From Pseudosulfitobacter pseudonitzschiae (GTDB lineage: Bacteria; Pseudomonadota; Alphaproteobacteria; Rhodobacterales; Rhodobacteraceae): 64,000 nt of DNA. Both the position numbers and the translations under genes were made by a program. The notes beneath the pieces are model-generated. The model was not told where the DNA came from and did not search any database. It saw only the letters and a program-made list of their open reading frames with translations. The DNA lies in contig NZ_CP022415.1 in NCBI RefSeq assembly GCF_002222635.1, forward strand, positions 2,170,001 through 2,234,000, written 5' to 3'. Below are positions 51,696 through 61,133 of the stretch, piece by piece (within the stretch, counting starts at the first letter, position 1; every line of letters starts with the position of its first letter).

Positions 51696-52673
51696 GTGGA
51701 TATGTTTACACCGATTCAAACGGCCATCACCGATACTCTGGGCCCCCTTGGTCCAATCATCATCGCCGGTGTGTTGGGTCTGATGCTGGTCATCTTCACC
51801 GTGGTGATGATGCTGCGCCAACCCGAAGATCCCATGACCAAACTGAAACGTCAGGTTCGGGCCCCCGGTGGCAACGCCCCGCGCGAAAAACTGCGACAGG
51901 GCGGGCACAACGAACAGCTTGACCGCTTTGCAGGCTTTCTTGAACCAAAAGACGTGGCCGAGCTGAGCAAACGCCAGTTGATGCTGACGCAAGCGGGCTA
52001 TCAGTCACGCGATGCGGTGCGGATTTTCCACTTTGCCCAATTTGCGCTGGGGATCACCGGCCTGATCTTGGGCGTGATCTATGTCAACGTTCTGAATGCC
52101 GACGTCGAGATGACCACCAACAAGATGGCCATGTGGACATTGGGACCGGGCGGGATCGGGTATTACCTGCCGCAATACTGGGTCACCCGCCGCGTCGAAG
52201 CCCGCAAGGAACAGATCACACGCGGCTTTCCCGATGCGCTGGACATGATGCTGGTCTGCGTCGAAGCCGGTCAATCGCTGGACCAGTCCATCGTGCGCGT
52301 GGCCCGCGAATTGCGCGCCTCTTATCCCGCGCTGGCCGATGAATTCGAAATCGTCGCCTACGAGATGAAGGCCGGCAAGGACAAGGAAACAGTCCTGAAC
52401 GACATGGGCGAACGCTGTGGTGTGCAGGATGTGTCCAGCTTTACGACGGTGTTGGTGCAATCTGCCAGCTTCGGTACGTCCATCGCCGAAGCCTTGCGGG
52501 TCTATGCCTCCGAAATGCGGGACAAACGTGTGATGCGCGCCGAAGAAGCCGCAAACAAGTTGCCAACGAAGATGACCCTTGCCACAATGATGCTCACCGT
52601 GCCGCCGCTGCTGATCATTCTGGTTGGTCCTTCGGTGCACGGCATCACCCAATTGGGCAACATGAGCAGATAA
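51696..52673 (+). CDS. tadC: Tad pilus inner-membrane protein TadC
   Basis: This 325-residue partner of TadB has the same T2SSF fold: helices near residues 15-40, 105-130 and 150-165, GFPDALDMMLVCVEAGQSLD near 178, and a final helix pair (MTLATMMLTVPPLLIILVGP). It begins with GTG at 51696 behind AAGGAAG; an ATG two codons later is an alternative. It ends four bases before tadD. Confidence 0.93.
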   Translation: MDMFTPIQTAITDTLGPLGPIIIAGVLGLMLVIFTVVMMLRQPEDPMTKLKRQVRAPGGNAPREKLRQGGHNEQLDRFAGFLEPKDVAELSKRQLMLTQAGYQSRDAVRIFHFAQFALGITGLILGVIYVNVLNADVEMTTNKMAMWTLGPGGIGYYLPQYWVTRRVEARKEQITRGFPDALDMMLVCVEAGQSLDQSIVRVARELRASYPALADEFEIVAYEMKAGKDKETVLNDMGERCGVQDVSSFTTVLVQSASFGTSIAEALRVYASEMRDKRVMRAEEAANKLPTKMTLATMMLTVPPLLIILVGPSVHGITQLGNMSR

Positions 52674-52677
52674 CCCT

Positions 52678-53247
52678 ATGAGATCAGCCACCAAAGCGGC
52701 CCTTGTTGCTGCTCTTATGGCTCACGGATTGGCCGCCTGTTCATCGGGCGGCCTTTCGGCATCTTCGGACGGCGTTTACGCCCCCGGCGTGGACACCAGC
52801 AAACAGGCCGTCGACGGGATCGAGGTCGGCCACCGTCTGATTGCAGCGGGCGAATTCGAACTGGCAATCAAGGCCTTTACCCGCGCCGCACTGGACGAAG
52901 GCATGAACGCCGAAATCCTCTCGGGTCTGGGCACCGCCAATCTGGGTCTGGGCCGTCTGGGACAGGCAGAAAAGCTATTGCGCAGGGCCACAGCCGAATA
53001 CGACGCATGGCCTGAAATCTACAACAATCTGGGCGTTGTTCTGATGGAAAGCGGCCAAACCGCAGAAGCCGAGCAGATTTTCCGCAAAGCCTATGCGTTG
53101 GATGACGGAGAAAGCACACTCATCAGGGATAATCTGCGCTTAGCACTCGCAAAAACGGAAAATTCTGTTACGGTAGAGCCAGAAAATAACAATTATAAAT
53201 TGGTGCGGCGCGGCAGCAGTGATTACCTGATCCGGCCAGCATCATGA
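52678..53247 (+). CDS. tadD: TadD-like TPR lipoprotein
   Basis: This 189-residue lipoprotein (lipobox GLAAC near residue 17) contains about three TPR units between 55 and 155 (LIAAGEFELAIKAFTRAALD, LGTANLGLGRLGQAEKLLRR, LGVVLMESGQTAEAEQIFRK). TadD proteins probably pilot or stabilise the secretin at the outer membrane. It is followed 27 bases later by a second TPR lipoprotein. Confidence 0.87.
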   Translation: MRSATKAALVAALMAHGLAACSSGGLSASSDGVYAPGVDTSKQAVDGIEVGHRLIAAGEFELAIKAFTRAALDEGMNAEILSGLGTANLGLGRLGQAEKLLRRATAEYDAWPEIYNNLGVVLMESGQTAEAEQIFRKAYALDDGESTLIRDNLRLALAKTENSVTVEPENNNYKLVRRGSSDYLIRPAS

Positions 53248-53274
53248 TCGAGGCAGCAGTAAAGGACGCAATAA

Positions 53275-54138
53275 ATGCGCCACCCCATCCTTGTTTCCGC
53301 CTGTATTGCAGGCGCAATGGTTCTGTCCGCTTGTGAACAGAAAAGCGGCGATGCAGCCGTGCAACGTGCATTTCAGGACGTAAACGTCGTAGATGAAAGC
53401 AACCTGAACGACGTGATGCTGACCGTGGCCGACCCCAACGAGGCGGTCGCCTATTTCCAACGCAGCGCTGCCAGTGACCCCAGCCGCATCGACCTGCAAC
53501 GCGGGTTGGCCAGTTCTCTGGTCCGCGCCAAGCGCACGACCGAAGCGGCCACAGCCTATGGCAAAGTGGTTAAAATGGACGGGTCCACAGCCGACGATCA
53601 GGTGGATTATGCCGACGCGCTGATCCGCTCGGGTGACTGGGCCAATGCCGAAAAGGTTCTTGATAGCGTCGCGCCCACTCACGAGACATTCAAACGCTAC
53701 CGGCTTGAAGCGATGGTGGCCGACAGCAATCAGGAATGGAAAAAGGCCGACAGTTTCTACGAGATAGCCGTGGGCCTGACGACGCAGCCTGCCGGAGTGA
53801 TGAACAACTGGGGCTATTCCAAGCTTACACGCGGCGACTACACCGACGCCGAGCGGCTGTTCGGCGAGGCGATCCGTCAGGATCCGTCGCTGTTCACCGC
53901 CAAGAACAACATGATCCTCGCGCGGGGTGCGCAACGTGATTACAGCCTGCCCGTGATCCCGATGGATCAGGTCGAGCGCGCGCAACTGCTGCACACGCTG
54001 GCCTTGTCGGCGATCAAACAAGGTGATGTTGAAACAGGCAAGGGCCTGCTCCGCGATGCCATCGAGACGCATCCCCAGCACTTCGAGGCCGCCGTTCGTT
54101 CATTGCAGGCGTTGGAAAACAACGTCTCCAACGGGTAG
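53275..54138 (+). CDS. Second TPR lipoprotein of the Tad locus
   Basis: The 287-residue lipoprotein (lipobox VLSAC near residue 16) has TPR-like repeats from about 55 to 280, including NEAVAYFQRSAASDPSRIDL and LTRGDYTDAERLFGEAIRQD. It resembles a longer TadD with extra repeats. Two TPR lipoproteins in tandem suggest division of work between secretin piloting and another outer-membrane partner, but this is inference. The prepilin peptidase gene starts four bases after its stop. Confidence 0.82.
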   Translation: MRHPILVSACIAGAMVLSACEQKSGDAAVQRAFQDVNVVDESNLNDVMLTVADPNEAVAYFQRSAASDPSRIDLQRGLASSLVRAKRTTEAATAYGKVVKMDGSTADDQVDYADALIRSGDWANAEKVLDSVAPTHETFKRYRLEAMVADSNQEWKKADSFYEIAVGLTTQPAGVMNNWGYSKLTRGDYTDAERLFGEAIRQDPSLFTAKNNMILARGAQRDYSLPVIPMDQVERAQLLHTLALSAIKQGDVETGKGLLRDAIETHPQHFEAAVRSLQALENNVSNG

Positions 54139-54142
54139 CCCC

Positions 54143-54637
54143 GTGGCAATCTCGGCCTGGTCCGCGTGGTGGTTCCTGCCCTTCGTACTGCCATTGTGCT
54201 TTTACGTGGCGTTCACCGACATGCGCGAAATGCGCATTACAAACCAGTCGGTTATCGCCCTTGTCATGGTGTTCTTGCTGGTCGGCCTGATCGCGCTTCC
54301 CTTTGATCAATACCTGTGGCGGCTGGCGCAACTGGTGAGCGTCCTGCTGGTGACCATCGCGCTGAATGCAGCGGGTGTAATGGGCGCAGGCGATTCCAAA
54401 TTTATTGCCGCTGCAGCGCCTTTTGTGGCCTTGGGCGATGTGCGTTTCGTGATCGCGCTCTATGCGGCCAACCTGCTGGCGGCCTATGCCACGCACCGTC
54501 TGGCCAAGCACAGCCCCCTGCAACGCGTGGCCCCCCACTGGATCAGCTGGAACCAGGGCAAGAAATTCCCGATGGGCTTTGCGCTTGGCGGCACACTTGC
54601 CTTCTATCTCGGGCTCGGGGCGGTTTTTGGCAGCTGA
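54143..54637 (+). CDS. cpaA: Prepilin peptidase of the Tad locus (CpaA/TadV)
   Basis: Starting at GTG 54143, the 164-residue membrane protein has about five helices and the two aspartate motifs of type IV prepilin peptidases: FTDMREMRITN near residue 23 and GAGDSK near 80. It removes the leader from Flp prepilins at the inner membrane. The open frame continues upstream into the TPR gene, but the hydrophobic protein begins at the GTG; the ribosome-binding site is weak. Confidence 0.88.
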   Translation: MAISAWSAWWFLPFVLPLCFYVAFTDMREMRITNQSVIALVMVFLLVGLIALPFDQYLWRLAQLVSVLLVTIALNAAGVMGAGDSKFIAAAAPFVALGDVRFVIALYAANLLAAYATHRLAKHSPLQRVAPHWISWNQGKKFPMGFALGGTLAFYLGLGAVFGS

Positions 54638-54734
54638 TTGCGCGCACCGATAACGTCTTAAAGGTATCGCCACATTATTGGCCCAAATTCACGTTATTGC
54701 AGATCTCACGCAGATAACAGACAGGCACCGATCG

Positions 54735-56042
54735 ATGACCATGCAGCAAACGTCCGTGATGGCTCCCCCCGCACCCAAGCGGCTGGAAGAGATGAAATTG
54801 CCCGTCGTCATGATGCGCGACATCCTGTTGAAAACCATGTTCCGCAAAAGTCTGGACATGGTCACCGATCTGGCACCTGCGCTGTGCCTGCCCATTCCCG
54901 TCACCCAAGAGCTGATCGACATGGGCCGCGACCAGCGCCTGATCGAGGCAACAGGCACGTTGAACGCCAACAACGGCAGCGAAATGGGCTATCAGTTGAC
55001 CGACGCCGGCAAGGCGCGCGCGCTGGATGCGCTCAAGCAGTCAGAGTATTTCGGCGCGATGCCGGTGCCGCTGGCCGTCTACCGCGAACAGGTCGAACGC
55101 CAGTCGATCCGCAACATCATGGTCAGCCGCGCCCAGTTGACCAATGCCATGGGCCATCTGGTGCTGCCCGACAGCCTGCTGGACCATCTGGGCCCCGCCG
55201 TCAGCGCCGGTCGCTCGATCCTGATGTACGGCCCCCCCGGCAACGGCAAATCCTCGATCTCGAACGGCATCCGCGACGCTTTGGGCGACTGGGTCTATGT
55301 GCCGCGCGCCATCGAATACGCAGGGCAAGTGATCACCGTCTATGACCCCATCGTGCATGTTATCGCCGAAGAACAGGTGGACGACCCCAATTCCCTGCGC
55401 CGCGTCACCCGTTTCGACCGCCGCTATGTATGCTGCGAACGGCCCACGGTGATTACCGGCGGCGAGCTGTCGCTTGATATGCTCGATCTGGTCTTCAACC
55501 CCGTAGCGCGCACCTATCAGGCACCGCTACAGCTGAAATCTACCGGTGGTATCTTCATCGTCGACGACCTTGGCAGACAGGCTGAATCACCGCAAAGTCT
55601 GGTCAACCGCTGGATCGTCCCGCTGGAAGAAAGCAAGGACATCCTGTCATTGCAATCGGGCGAAAAGTTCGAAGTACCCTTTGACACGCTGGTGATCTTT
55701 TCGACCAACTTCCACCCCAACGAAATCTTCGATCAGGCGGCCCTGCGCCGGATTTTCTTCAAGATCAAGATCGACGGTCCCAATCAGGCCAACTTCCTCA
55801 AGATTTTCGCAATGGTCGCCCGCAAGAAAAACATGGCATTGGACGAGCCTTCGCTGGTCCATCTTCTCAAGGTGAAATACCCCACCATCGGCAATGTCTA
55901 TGCCAACTACCAGCCGGTGTTCCTGATCGACCAGATGATCGCAATCTGCGACTTCGAAGGCATCCCTTACAAAATGTCTCCCCAGTTGATCGACCGTGCA
56001 TGGTCCAACATGTTCGTCAAAGACGAAGTCATCGTAAAGTAA
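54735..56042 (+). CDS. AAA+ ATPase at the end of the Tad locus, function unknown
   Basis: The 435-residue protein has an N-terminal part (to about residue 150) without a known fold, then an AAA+ core: Walker A YGPPGNGKSSISNGIRDAL near 164, Walker B GGIFIVDDLGRQ near 270, sensor 1 VIFSTNFHPNEIFDQAALRR near 320, and a C-terminal lid ending KMSPQLIDRAWSNMFVKDE. I know of no assigned role; related ATPases accompany Tad genes in roseobacters. It follows the prepilin peptidase after 97 bases and has no membrane helix. The start may be ATG 54735 or 54741. Confidence 0.8.
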   Translation: MTMQQTSVMAPPAPKRLEEMKLPVVMMRDILLKTMFRKSLDMVTDLAPALCLPIPVTQELIDMGRDQRLIEATGTLNANNGSEMGYQLTDAGKARALDALKQSEYFGAMPVPLAVYREQVERQSIRNIMVSRAQLTNAMGHLVLPDSLLDHLGPAVSAGRSILMYGPPGNGKSSISNGIRDALGDWVYVPRAIEYAGQVITVYDPIVHVIAEEQVDDPNSLRRVTRFDRRYVCCERPTVITGGELSLDMLDLVFNPVARTYQAPLQLKSTGGIFIVDDLGRQAESPQSLVNRWIVPLEESKDILSLQSGEKFEVPFDTLVIFSTNFHPNEIFDQAALRRIFFKIKIDGPNQANFLKIFAMVARKKNMALDEPSLVHLLKVKYPTIGNVYANYQPVFLIDQMIAICDFEGIPYKMSPQLIDRAWSNMFVKDEVIVK

Positions 56043-56043
56043 C

Positions 56044-56101
56044 CCTTCATCTTGCCAGATAAACTCCGGGGAAAGGCCAAAGGCCGGGGGCAGAGCCCCC
56101 A
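56044..56101 (+). repeat. Dispersed intergenic hairpin repeat, copy C
   Basis: CTTCATCTTGCCAGATAAAC followed by TCCGGGG matches copy B exactly; then GGCC-AAA-GGCC and GGGGGC-AGA-GCCCCC hairpins follow. It separates the Tad ATPase from the helicase gene and may act as a terminator. Confidence 0.65.
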
Positions 56102-56143
56102 ACACCACTGGCCCCCCCGCCCGCATCCGCTACAGTGCGCGGC

Positions 56144-58555
56144 ATGACACACCTGCCCCCCCTTTTCGCCGACTGGTTCGCCGCCAAAGGCTGGCAAATC
56201 CACCCACACCAGCAGGATATGCTAGACCGTGCAGAGGCGCCCGCCCTACTGCTGATCGCGCCCACGGGCGGGGGCAAAACGTTGGCAGGGTTCCTGCCCA
56301 CGCTGGTCGATCTGGCCAGCCAGCCGCACGCGGGTCTGCACACGCTCTATGTTTCTCCGCTCAAGGCGCTGGCCGCCGACATCAAACGCAACTTGACCAC
56401 GCCGGTGACCGAGATGACCCTGCCTGTGCGCATCGAGGACCGCACCGGCGACACCACAGCCACCCAAAAACGCCGCCAGCGCGCCGATCCGCCCCATATC
56501 CTGCTAACCACACCTGAATCGCTGGCCCTGCTGACCAGCTATCCCGACGCGCCGCACATCTTCAAAGGGTTAAAGCGGGTCATCGTCGACGAGATTCACG
56601 CACTGGCCGAAAGCAAACGCGGCGACCAGTTGATGCTGGCGCTGGGGCGGCTGCAAACCCTGTGCCCCGATCTCAAACGTGTTGGCCTGTCCGCCACGGT
56701 TGAAGACCCTGCCGCCATCGCCCACAGCCTCGCCTGTCATCCCGACCCTTGCGAAATACTTCAGGCCGACCCCGGACCTGCCCCCGACATTGCCATGCTG
56801 ACCACCGACGCCGCGCCGCCGTGGTCCGGTGGCGGCGCCAGATACGCCATCCCTGCCGTGCTTGATCTGGTCCGCCAGCACAAGACCACGCTGATCTTTC
56901 ACAACACCCGCGCGCAGGCCGAGATCTTCTTTCACAACCTGTGGCTTGCCAACGAAGACAGCCTGCCCATCGGCATCCATCACGGATCACTTGACCGCGC
57001 CCAGCGGCAAAAGGTCGAGGCTGCGATAGTCGCGGGGCAACTGCGCGCCATCGTGTGCACTGGCACGCTGGATCTGGGCATCGACTGGGGCGACGTCGAC
57101 CTGATCATCCAGATCGGCGCGCCCAAGAATGTCAAACGGCTGGTCCAGCGTATCGGCCGTGCCAACCACCGCTACAACGCACCCTCCAAGGCCCGCCTTG
57201 TGCCCGCCAACCGCTTCGAGGTGGTCGAATGCGTGGCTGCCATCGATGCGGCGTTGGCAGGCGACCTTGACGGAGACCCACGCGGCCCCGGCCCCCGCGA
57301 TGTGCTGTGCCAACACATCCTGATTACCGCCGCCGCAGGCTCTTTTGATGCGGATGCACTCTTTGCCGAGATCACCACCGTTGGCGCCTACAGCACCCTG
57401 ACGCGCGCCGGTTTCGACGCCTGTCTCGATTTCGTGGCTACCGGCGGTTATGCCCTGCGCGGTTACGACCAGTGGCAGCGGTTGAAACAGGCCCCCGACG
57501 GCACATGGGCCTTGCGCGACCCGCGCGGCGACCGGCGCATCCGCATGAACATCGGCACCATTCAGGACACCGACACGCTCAAGGTGCGCATGAAGAACAC
57601 GCGCGGAGGCAAACCTTTGGGCGAGATCGAAGAAGCCTTTGCCGCCACTCTGACACCCGGCGATACCTTCCTGATCGGCGGCCGCATCGTGCGCTACGAC
57701 TCGCTGCGCGAAATGACTGTACAAGTCACCCGCGACGCCGCGAAGAAACCGAAAATCGCCACCTTCATGGGTACCAAATTCGCCACCTCCACCCAGCTTA
57801 GCCAGCGCATCCTGCGCTTGTTTCAGCAGGAGATTTGGCCCGACTTTCCCGCGCACACCGCCGACTGGCTCGCCCTGCAACGCAGGGTCAGCCGTCTGCC
57901 CGAACCCGACCGCCTACTGATCGAGTGTTTTCCCCACGACGGGCGCACCCATCACGCAATTTATGGCTTTGCCGGTCGCAATGCGATGCAAACACTGGGC
58001 CTGTTGCTGACCAAACGGATGGAGGAGTTGGGCCTCGACCCGCTGGGTTTTCTGGCGACCGACTATGCCACGCTGATCTGGGGGCTGGAGCCGATCACCG
58101 ACCCCGCGCCGCTGTTCGACATCGACGCCCTGCGCGACGGGCTTGATCGCTGGCTGGCCGGCAACGCAGTGATGAAACGCACGTTCCGCGCCTCGGCCAC
58201 CATCGCAGGGTTGATCGACCGAAACACGCCAACCGCCCGCAAATCGGGCCGTCAGGCGTCATTCTCGTCCGACATCCTCTATGACACGCTGGCCAAATAC
58301 GACCCCAACCATCTGATGCTGCAAATCACTCGCGAAGAGGCCATGCGCGGCCTTGTCGATTTCGGCCGGATCGAAGACATGGCCCGCCGCATCGGCCCCC
58401 GCGTCGACCTGATCACGCTCGACCGCCTGACACCTCTGGCCGCCCCCCTGATGCTTGAAACGGGCCGCGTACCCGTCCAAGGCATGGCCGAAGAACGCCT
58501 GCTTGCCGAGGAAGCCGCCCGCCTGATGGCAACCGCTGGCCTGCCGCCACCCTGA
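56144..58555 (+). CDS. Ligase-associated DEXH-box helicase (Lhr-like)
   Basis: The 803-residue superfamily 2 helicase has Walker A APTGGGKTLAGFLP near residue 42, Walker B as VDEIHALAESKRGDQ near 150, motif III LSATVED near 185 and motif VI RIGRANHRYN near 340, then the Lhr-type winged helix and C-terminal core. In many proteobacteria this helicase is encoded with PdeM, an exonuclease and an ATP-dependent DNA ligase, and is thought to serve DNA repair. Here only PdeM follows. The ATG at 56144 is preferred over a GTG nine bases earlier. Confidence 0.93.
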   Translation: MTHLPPLFADWFAAKGWQIHPHQQDMLDRAEAPALLLIAPTGGGKTLAGFLPTLVDLASQPHAGLHTLYVSPLKALAADIKRNLTTPVTEMTLPVRIEDRTGDTTATQKRRQRADPPHILLTTPESLALLTSYPDAPHIFKGLKRVIVDEIHALAESKRGDQLMLALGRLQTLCPDLKRVGLSATVEDPAAIAHSLACHPDPCEILQADPGPAPDIAMLTTDAAPPWSGGGARYAIPAVLDLVRQHKTTLIFHNTRAQAEIFFHNLWLANEDSLPIGIHHGSLDRAQRQKVEAAIVAGQLRAIVCTGTLDLGIDWGDVDLIIQIGAPKNVKRLVQRIGRANHRYNAPSKARLVPANRFEVVECVAAIDAALAGDLDGDPRGPGPRDVLCQHILITAAAGSFDADALFAEITTVGAYSTLTRAGFDACLDFVATGGYALRGYDQWQRLKQAPDGTWALRDPRGDRRIRMNIGTIQDTDTLKVRMKNTRGGKPLGEIEEAFAATLTPGDTFLIGGRIVRYDSLREMTVQVTRDAAKKPKIATFMGTKFATSTQLSQRILRLFQQEIWPDFPAHTADWLALQRRVSRLPEPDRLLIECFPHDGRTHHAIYGFAGRNAMQTLGLLLTKRMEELGLDPLGFLATDYATLIWGLEPITDPAPLFDIDALRDGLDRWLAGNAVMKRTFRASATIAGLIDRNTPTARKSGRQASFSSDILYDTLAKYDPNHLMLQITREEAMRGLVDFGRIEDMARRIGPRVDLITLDRLTPLAAPLMLETGRVPVQGMAEERLLAEEAARLMATAGLPPP

Positions 58556-58597
58556 TTTCCACTTTCGCCAGCCCCGATCACCCGCTATGAACAAATC

Positions 58598-59263
58598 ATG
58601 AACGGTTGCGAAATCACCCTCCACGGCGCACGCCTTACCACGCTCGGCTCTGGCGCGCTGTGGTGGGCAGACCAAAGCCTGCTGTGCGTCTCCGACCTGC
58701 ACCTGTGCAAATCCGAACGCATGGCGCGGCGTGGTGGTCCCAACCTGCCCCCCTACGAAACACGCGACACACTGACCCGTCTGGCGGCGGATCTGGACCA
58801 CACACAGGCCCGTACGGTGGTGTGTCTGGGTGACAGCTTTGACGACCTGCAAGCCGCACAATCGCTTCTGGAGGAAGACCGTTTGTGGATCACCCGCCTG
58901 CAAGCAGGCCGCCACTGGGTCTGGATCGAAGGCAACCACGATCCCGGACCCATCGACGTCGGCGGCAGCCATCTGGCCGAGCTTTTTGTCCCACCGCTGA
59001 CCTTTCGTCACATCGCGACGCACGGCACGTCCGGTGAAATATCGGGGCACTACCATCCCAAGGTCACCCTGCCCACGCGCGGGCGCAGAATCTCGCGGCC
59101 TGCTTTTCTTGTGGATAACGACAGGCTGATCATGCCCGCCTATGGCACCTACACCGGCGGCCTGCGCAGCCACGACGGGGTTCTAGCCAGCCTGATGCAG
59201 CCCGACGCCTCGGCGATCCTGACCGGCGCTGTGCCCACGCGCATCCCGATGCCGCGTCTATAG
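58598..59263 (+). CDS. pdeM: Ligase-associated phosphoesterase PdeM
   Basis: A 221-residue calcineurin-like nuclease with CVSDLHLCKSERMARRGG near residue 30, CLGDSFDDL near 75, EGNHDPGP near 109 and ISGHYHPKVTLP near 147. It belongs to the PdeM group linked with Lhr-like helicases and ATP-dependent ligases in a putative repair module. It starts 43 bases after the helicase stop and overlaps the 3' end of the convergent LytTR gene by six bases. Confidence 0.92.
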   Translation: MNGCEITLHGARLTTLGSGALWWADQSLLCVSDLHLCKSERMARRGGPNLPPYETRDTLTRLAADLDHTQARTVVCLGDSFDDLQAAQSLLEEDRLWITRLQAGRHWVWIEGNHDPGPIDVGGSHLAELFVPPLTFRHIATHGTSGEISGHYHPKVTLPTRGRRISRPAFLVDNDRLIMPAYGTYTGGLRSHDGVLASLMQPDASAILTGAVPTRIPMPRL

Positions 59264-60055
59264 AACGCCAACGGCCTCAAGCTCGGGTTGGTATTTGCGG
59301 CTGACCGGCACCATATCGCCATTGGTCAGCACCAGCGACGGGCGCCCGTTGCGCACTTGGGTCTCGGCAACCGCCGCCCGCGCAACCCAATGCGACCGGT
59401 GGGTGCAATAACCCTCGACCAGATCCATTTCCTTGACCGCATCGGAAAACCGCATCCGCAGTTCGAACCGCTGGTCAGCGGTGACCACATGCACCACGTG
59501 TCCGTCCGCCGACAGCCGCAGCACAGCATGGTCCGCATCGTCCGGCAACCGGCGCAGCAGTCGGGCCTCTACGGAGGGCGGCACTTCTGCGGCGGGCATG
59601 TGCTTTGGCAGCTTGGACAGGCAGAACCGCAGGATGCTGACCATCACACAGATCGCGAGAATTTTTGCCGCCATTGGCCAAAAGGCAAGCTTTCCAACCC
59701 CTCCCATCCTGAACAGAGACTCTGTCCAGACATGCAAGACCGGCGCAAAAATTGCTGTGATGACCACCAGAGTAACGGGTTCGCGTGCAACAAAAGGCAG
59801 GTCGCCCAGCCAGCGCGCAGCCAACCTGCGCACAGTGCGTGCCACAGCAATCCCGCCGCAGATCGCCGCGCTCCAATACCCCAGTCTCGTCAGGAAACCG
59901 CCATGAAAATAAGTACCGAACGGCCCCGTCATTGCTGCAATGAGCACTATGACAACAACAATCATCGCATAAATGCCGGACTCGGAAGACGCGAGGTACG
60001 CCGCCCTTTTGCGCAATATGGAAATGGTATGGCCCACGTGGCAGTCGCCCAACAC
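59258..60055 (-). CDS. Membrane-anchored LytTR DNA-binding protein
   Basis: The 265-residue product has four hydrophobic helices (about residues 28-48, 55-75, 88-108 and 125-150) and a C-terminal LytTR domain: LRLSADGHVVHVVTADQRFE near 178, DAVKEMDLVEGYCTHRSHWV and SRKYQPELE. LytTR domains bind DNA direct repeats; membrane-anchored forms sense unknown signals, often without a partner kinase, as here. The start is uncertain: GTG at 60055 lacks a ribosome-binding site, with GTG 60037 or ATG 59968 as alternatives. No target gene is evident. Confidence 0.8.
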   Translation of the reverse strand: MLGDCHVGHTISILRKRAAYLASSESGIYAMIVVVIVLIAAMTGPFGTYFHGGFLTRLGYWSAAICGGIAVARTVRRLAARWLGDLPFVAREPVTLVVITAIFAPVLHVWTESLFRMGGVGKLAFWPMAAKILAICVMVSILRFCLSKLPKHMPAAEVPPSVEARLLRRLPDDADHAVLRLSADGHVVHVVTADQRFELRMRFSDAVKEMDLVEGYCTHRSHWVARAAVAETQVRNGRPSLVLTNGDMVPVSRKYQPELEAVGVL

Positions 60056-60208
60056 ACTTAATCAAAGATTCACTCTATACGTGTCTCTTTACCGAAAAAG
60101 CGCGGATATTCAACAGCTAACGCGATCACACCTCTGCGCGACCAAAGGTGTGGCAACAAGGCCAACGGCGGACAAGGATGCCTCCCCGGCCCGCCACCGG
60201 CAAGGGCT

Positions 60209-61102
60209 TCAGACCGTCAGCCCCTCGGGGGCTGGCAACCCGTTGGCACGGCAGCAGGCGGTGACCGTATTGGCCAACAGGCACGCAATCGTCATCGGGC
60301 CCACGCCCCCCGGAACCGGTGTGATCGCCCCGGCCACTTTGGCGCAACTGTCATAATCAACATCACCCACCAACCGCGTGCCCCCCTCGGGCCTGTCGAT
60401 GCGGTTGATGCCCACGTCGATCACCGTCGCACCGGGTTTGATCCAGCCACCGGGCACCATCTGTGCACGGCCCACTGCAGCCACCACAATATCGGCACGG
60501 CGCACCACATCGGGCAGGTCTTTGGTGCGCGAATGGGCAATCGTGACAGTGCAACTGTCACCCAGCAACAACTGCGCCATCGGTTTACCGACAATGTTGC
60601 TGCGCCCGATCACCACGGCATCCATGCCCGACAGCGATCCGTGGTGGTCGCGCAACATCATCAAACATCCCAGCGGCGTACAGGGCACCATGCTGTCCTG
60701 TCCGGTGCCCAACAGGCCGACATTTGAAATATGAAACCCGTCCACATCCTTGGCGGGGTCAATGCTGTTGATAACCAGATCTTCGTCCAGATGATCAGGA
60801 AGCGGCAATTGCACAAGGATTCCATGAATTTCCGGATCGTTGTTCAACTTCTGGATCAACGCCAGAAGATCCGCTTCGGCAGTGTCCACATCCAGCTTAT
60901 GCTCGACACTTTTCATACCAACCTCAAGGGTCATCTTTCCCTTGGAGCGCACATAGACCTGACTGGCCGGATCTTCACCCACCAGCACGACCGCCAGTCC
61001 CGGCGTGATCCCGTGATCATTCTTCAGCGCCGCCACATGGGTGGCCACCTGCCCCCGCACTCTGGCCGCAAAAGCCTTGCCATCAATTACAGTCGCCGCC
61101 AT
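60209..61102 (-). CDS. folD: Methylenetetrahydrofolate dehydrogenase/cyclohydrolase
   Basis: The 297-residue bifunctional enzyme has [20 protein letters not shown] near residue 49 with the catalytic Tyr and Lys, [20 protein letters not shown] near 97, and the NADP site [17 protein letters not shown] near 166. [15 protein letters not shown] near 270 closes it. It interconverts methylene-, methenyl- and formyl-tetrahydrofolate. It lies downstream of fhs on the same strand, separated by a dispersed repeat. Confidence 0.96.
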   Translation of the reverse strand: MAATVIDGKAFAARVRGQVATHVAALKNDHGITPGLAVVLVGEDPASQVYVRSKGKMTLEVGMKSVEHKLDVDTAEADLLALIQKLNNDPEIHGILVQLPLPDHLDEDLVINSIDPAKDVDGFHISNVGLLGTGQDSMVPCTPLGCLMMLRDHHGSLSGMDAVVIGRSNIVGKPMAQLLLGDSCTVTIAHSRTKDLPDVVRRADIVVAAVGRAQMVPGGWIKPGATVIDVGINRIDRPEGGTRLVGDVDYDSCAKVAGAITPVPGGVGPMTIACLLANTVTACCRANGLPAPEGLTV

Positions 61103-61133
61103 CGGAACGTCCTTTTCTTTTGGTCATAAATAT

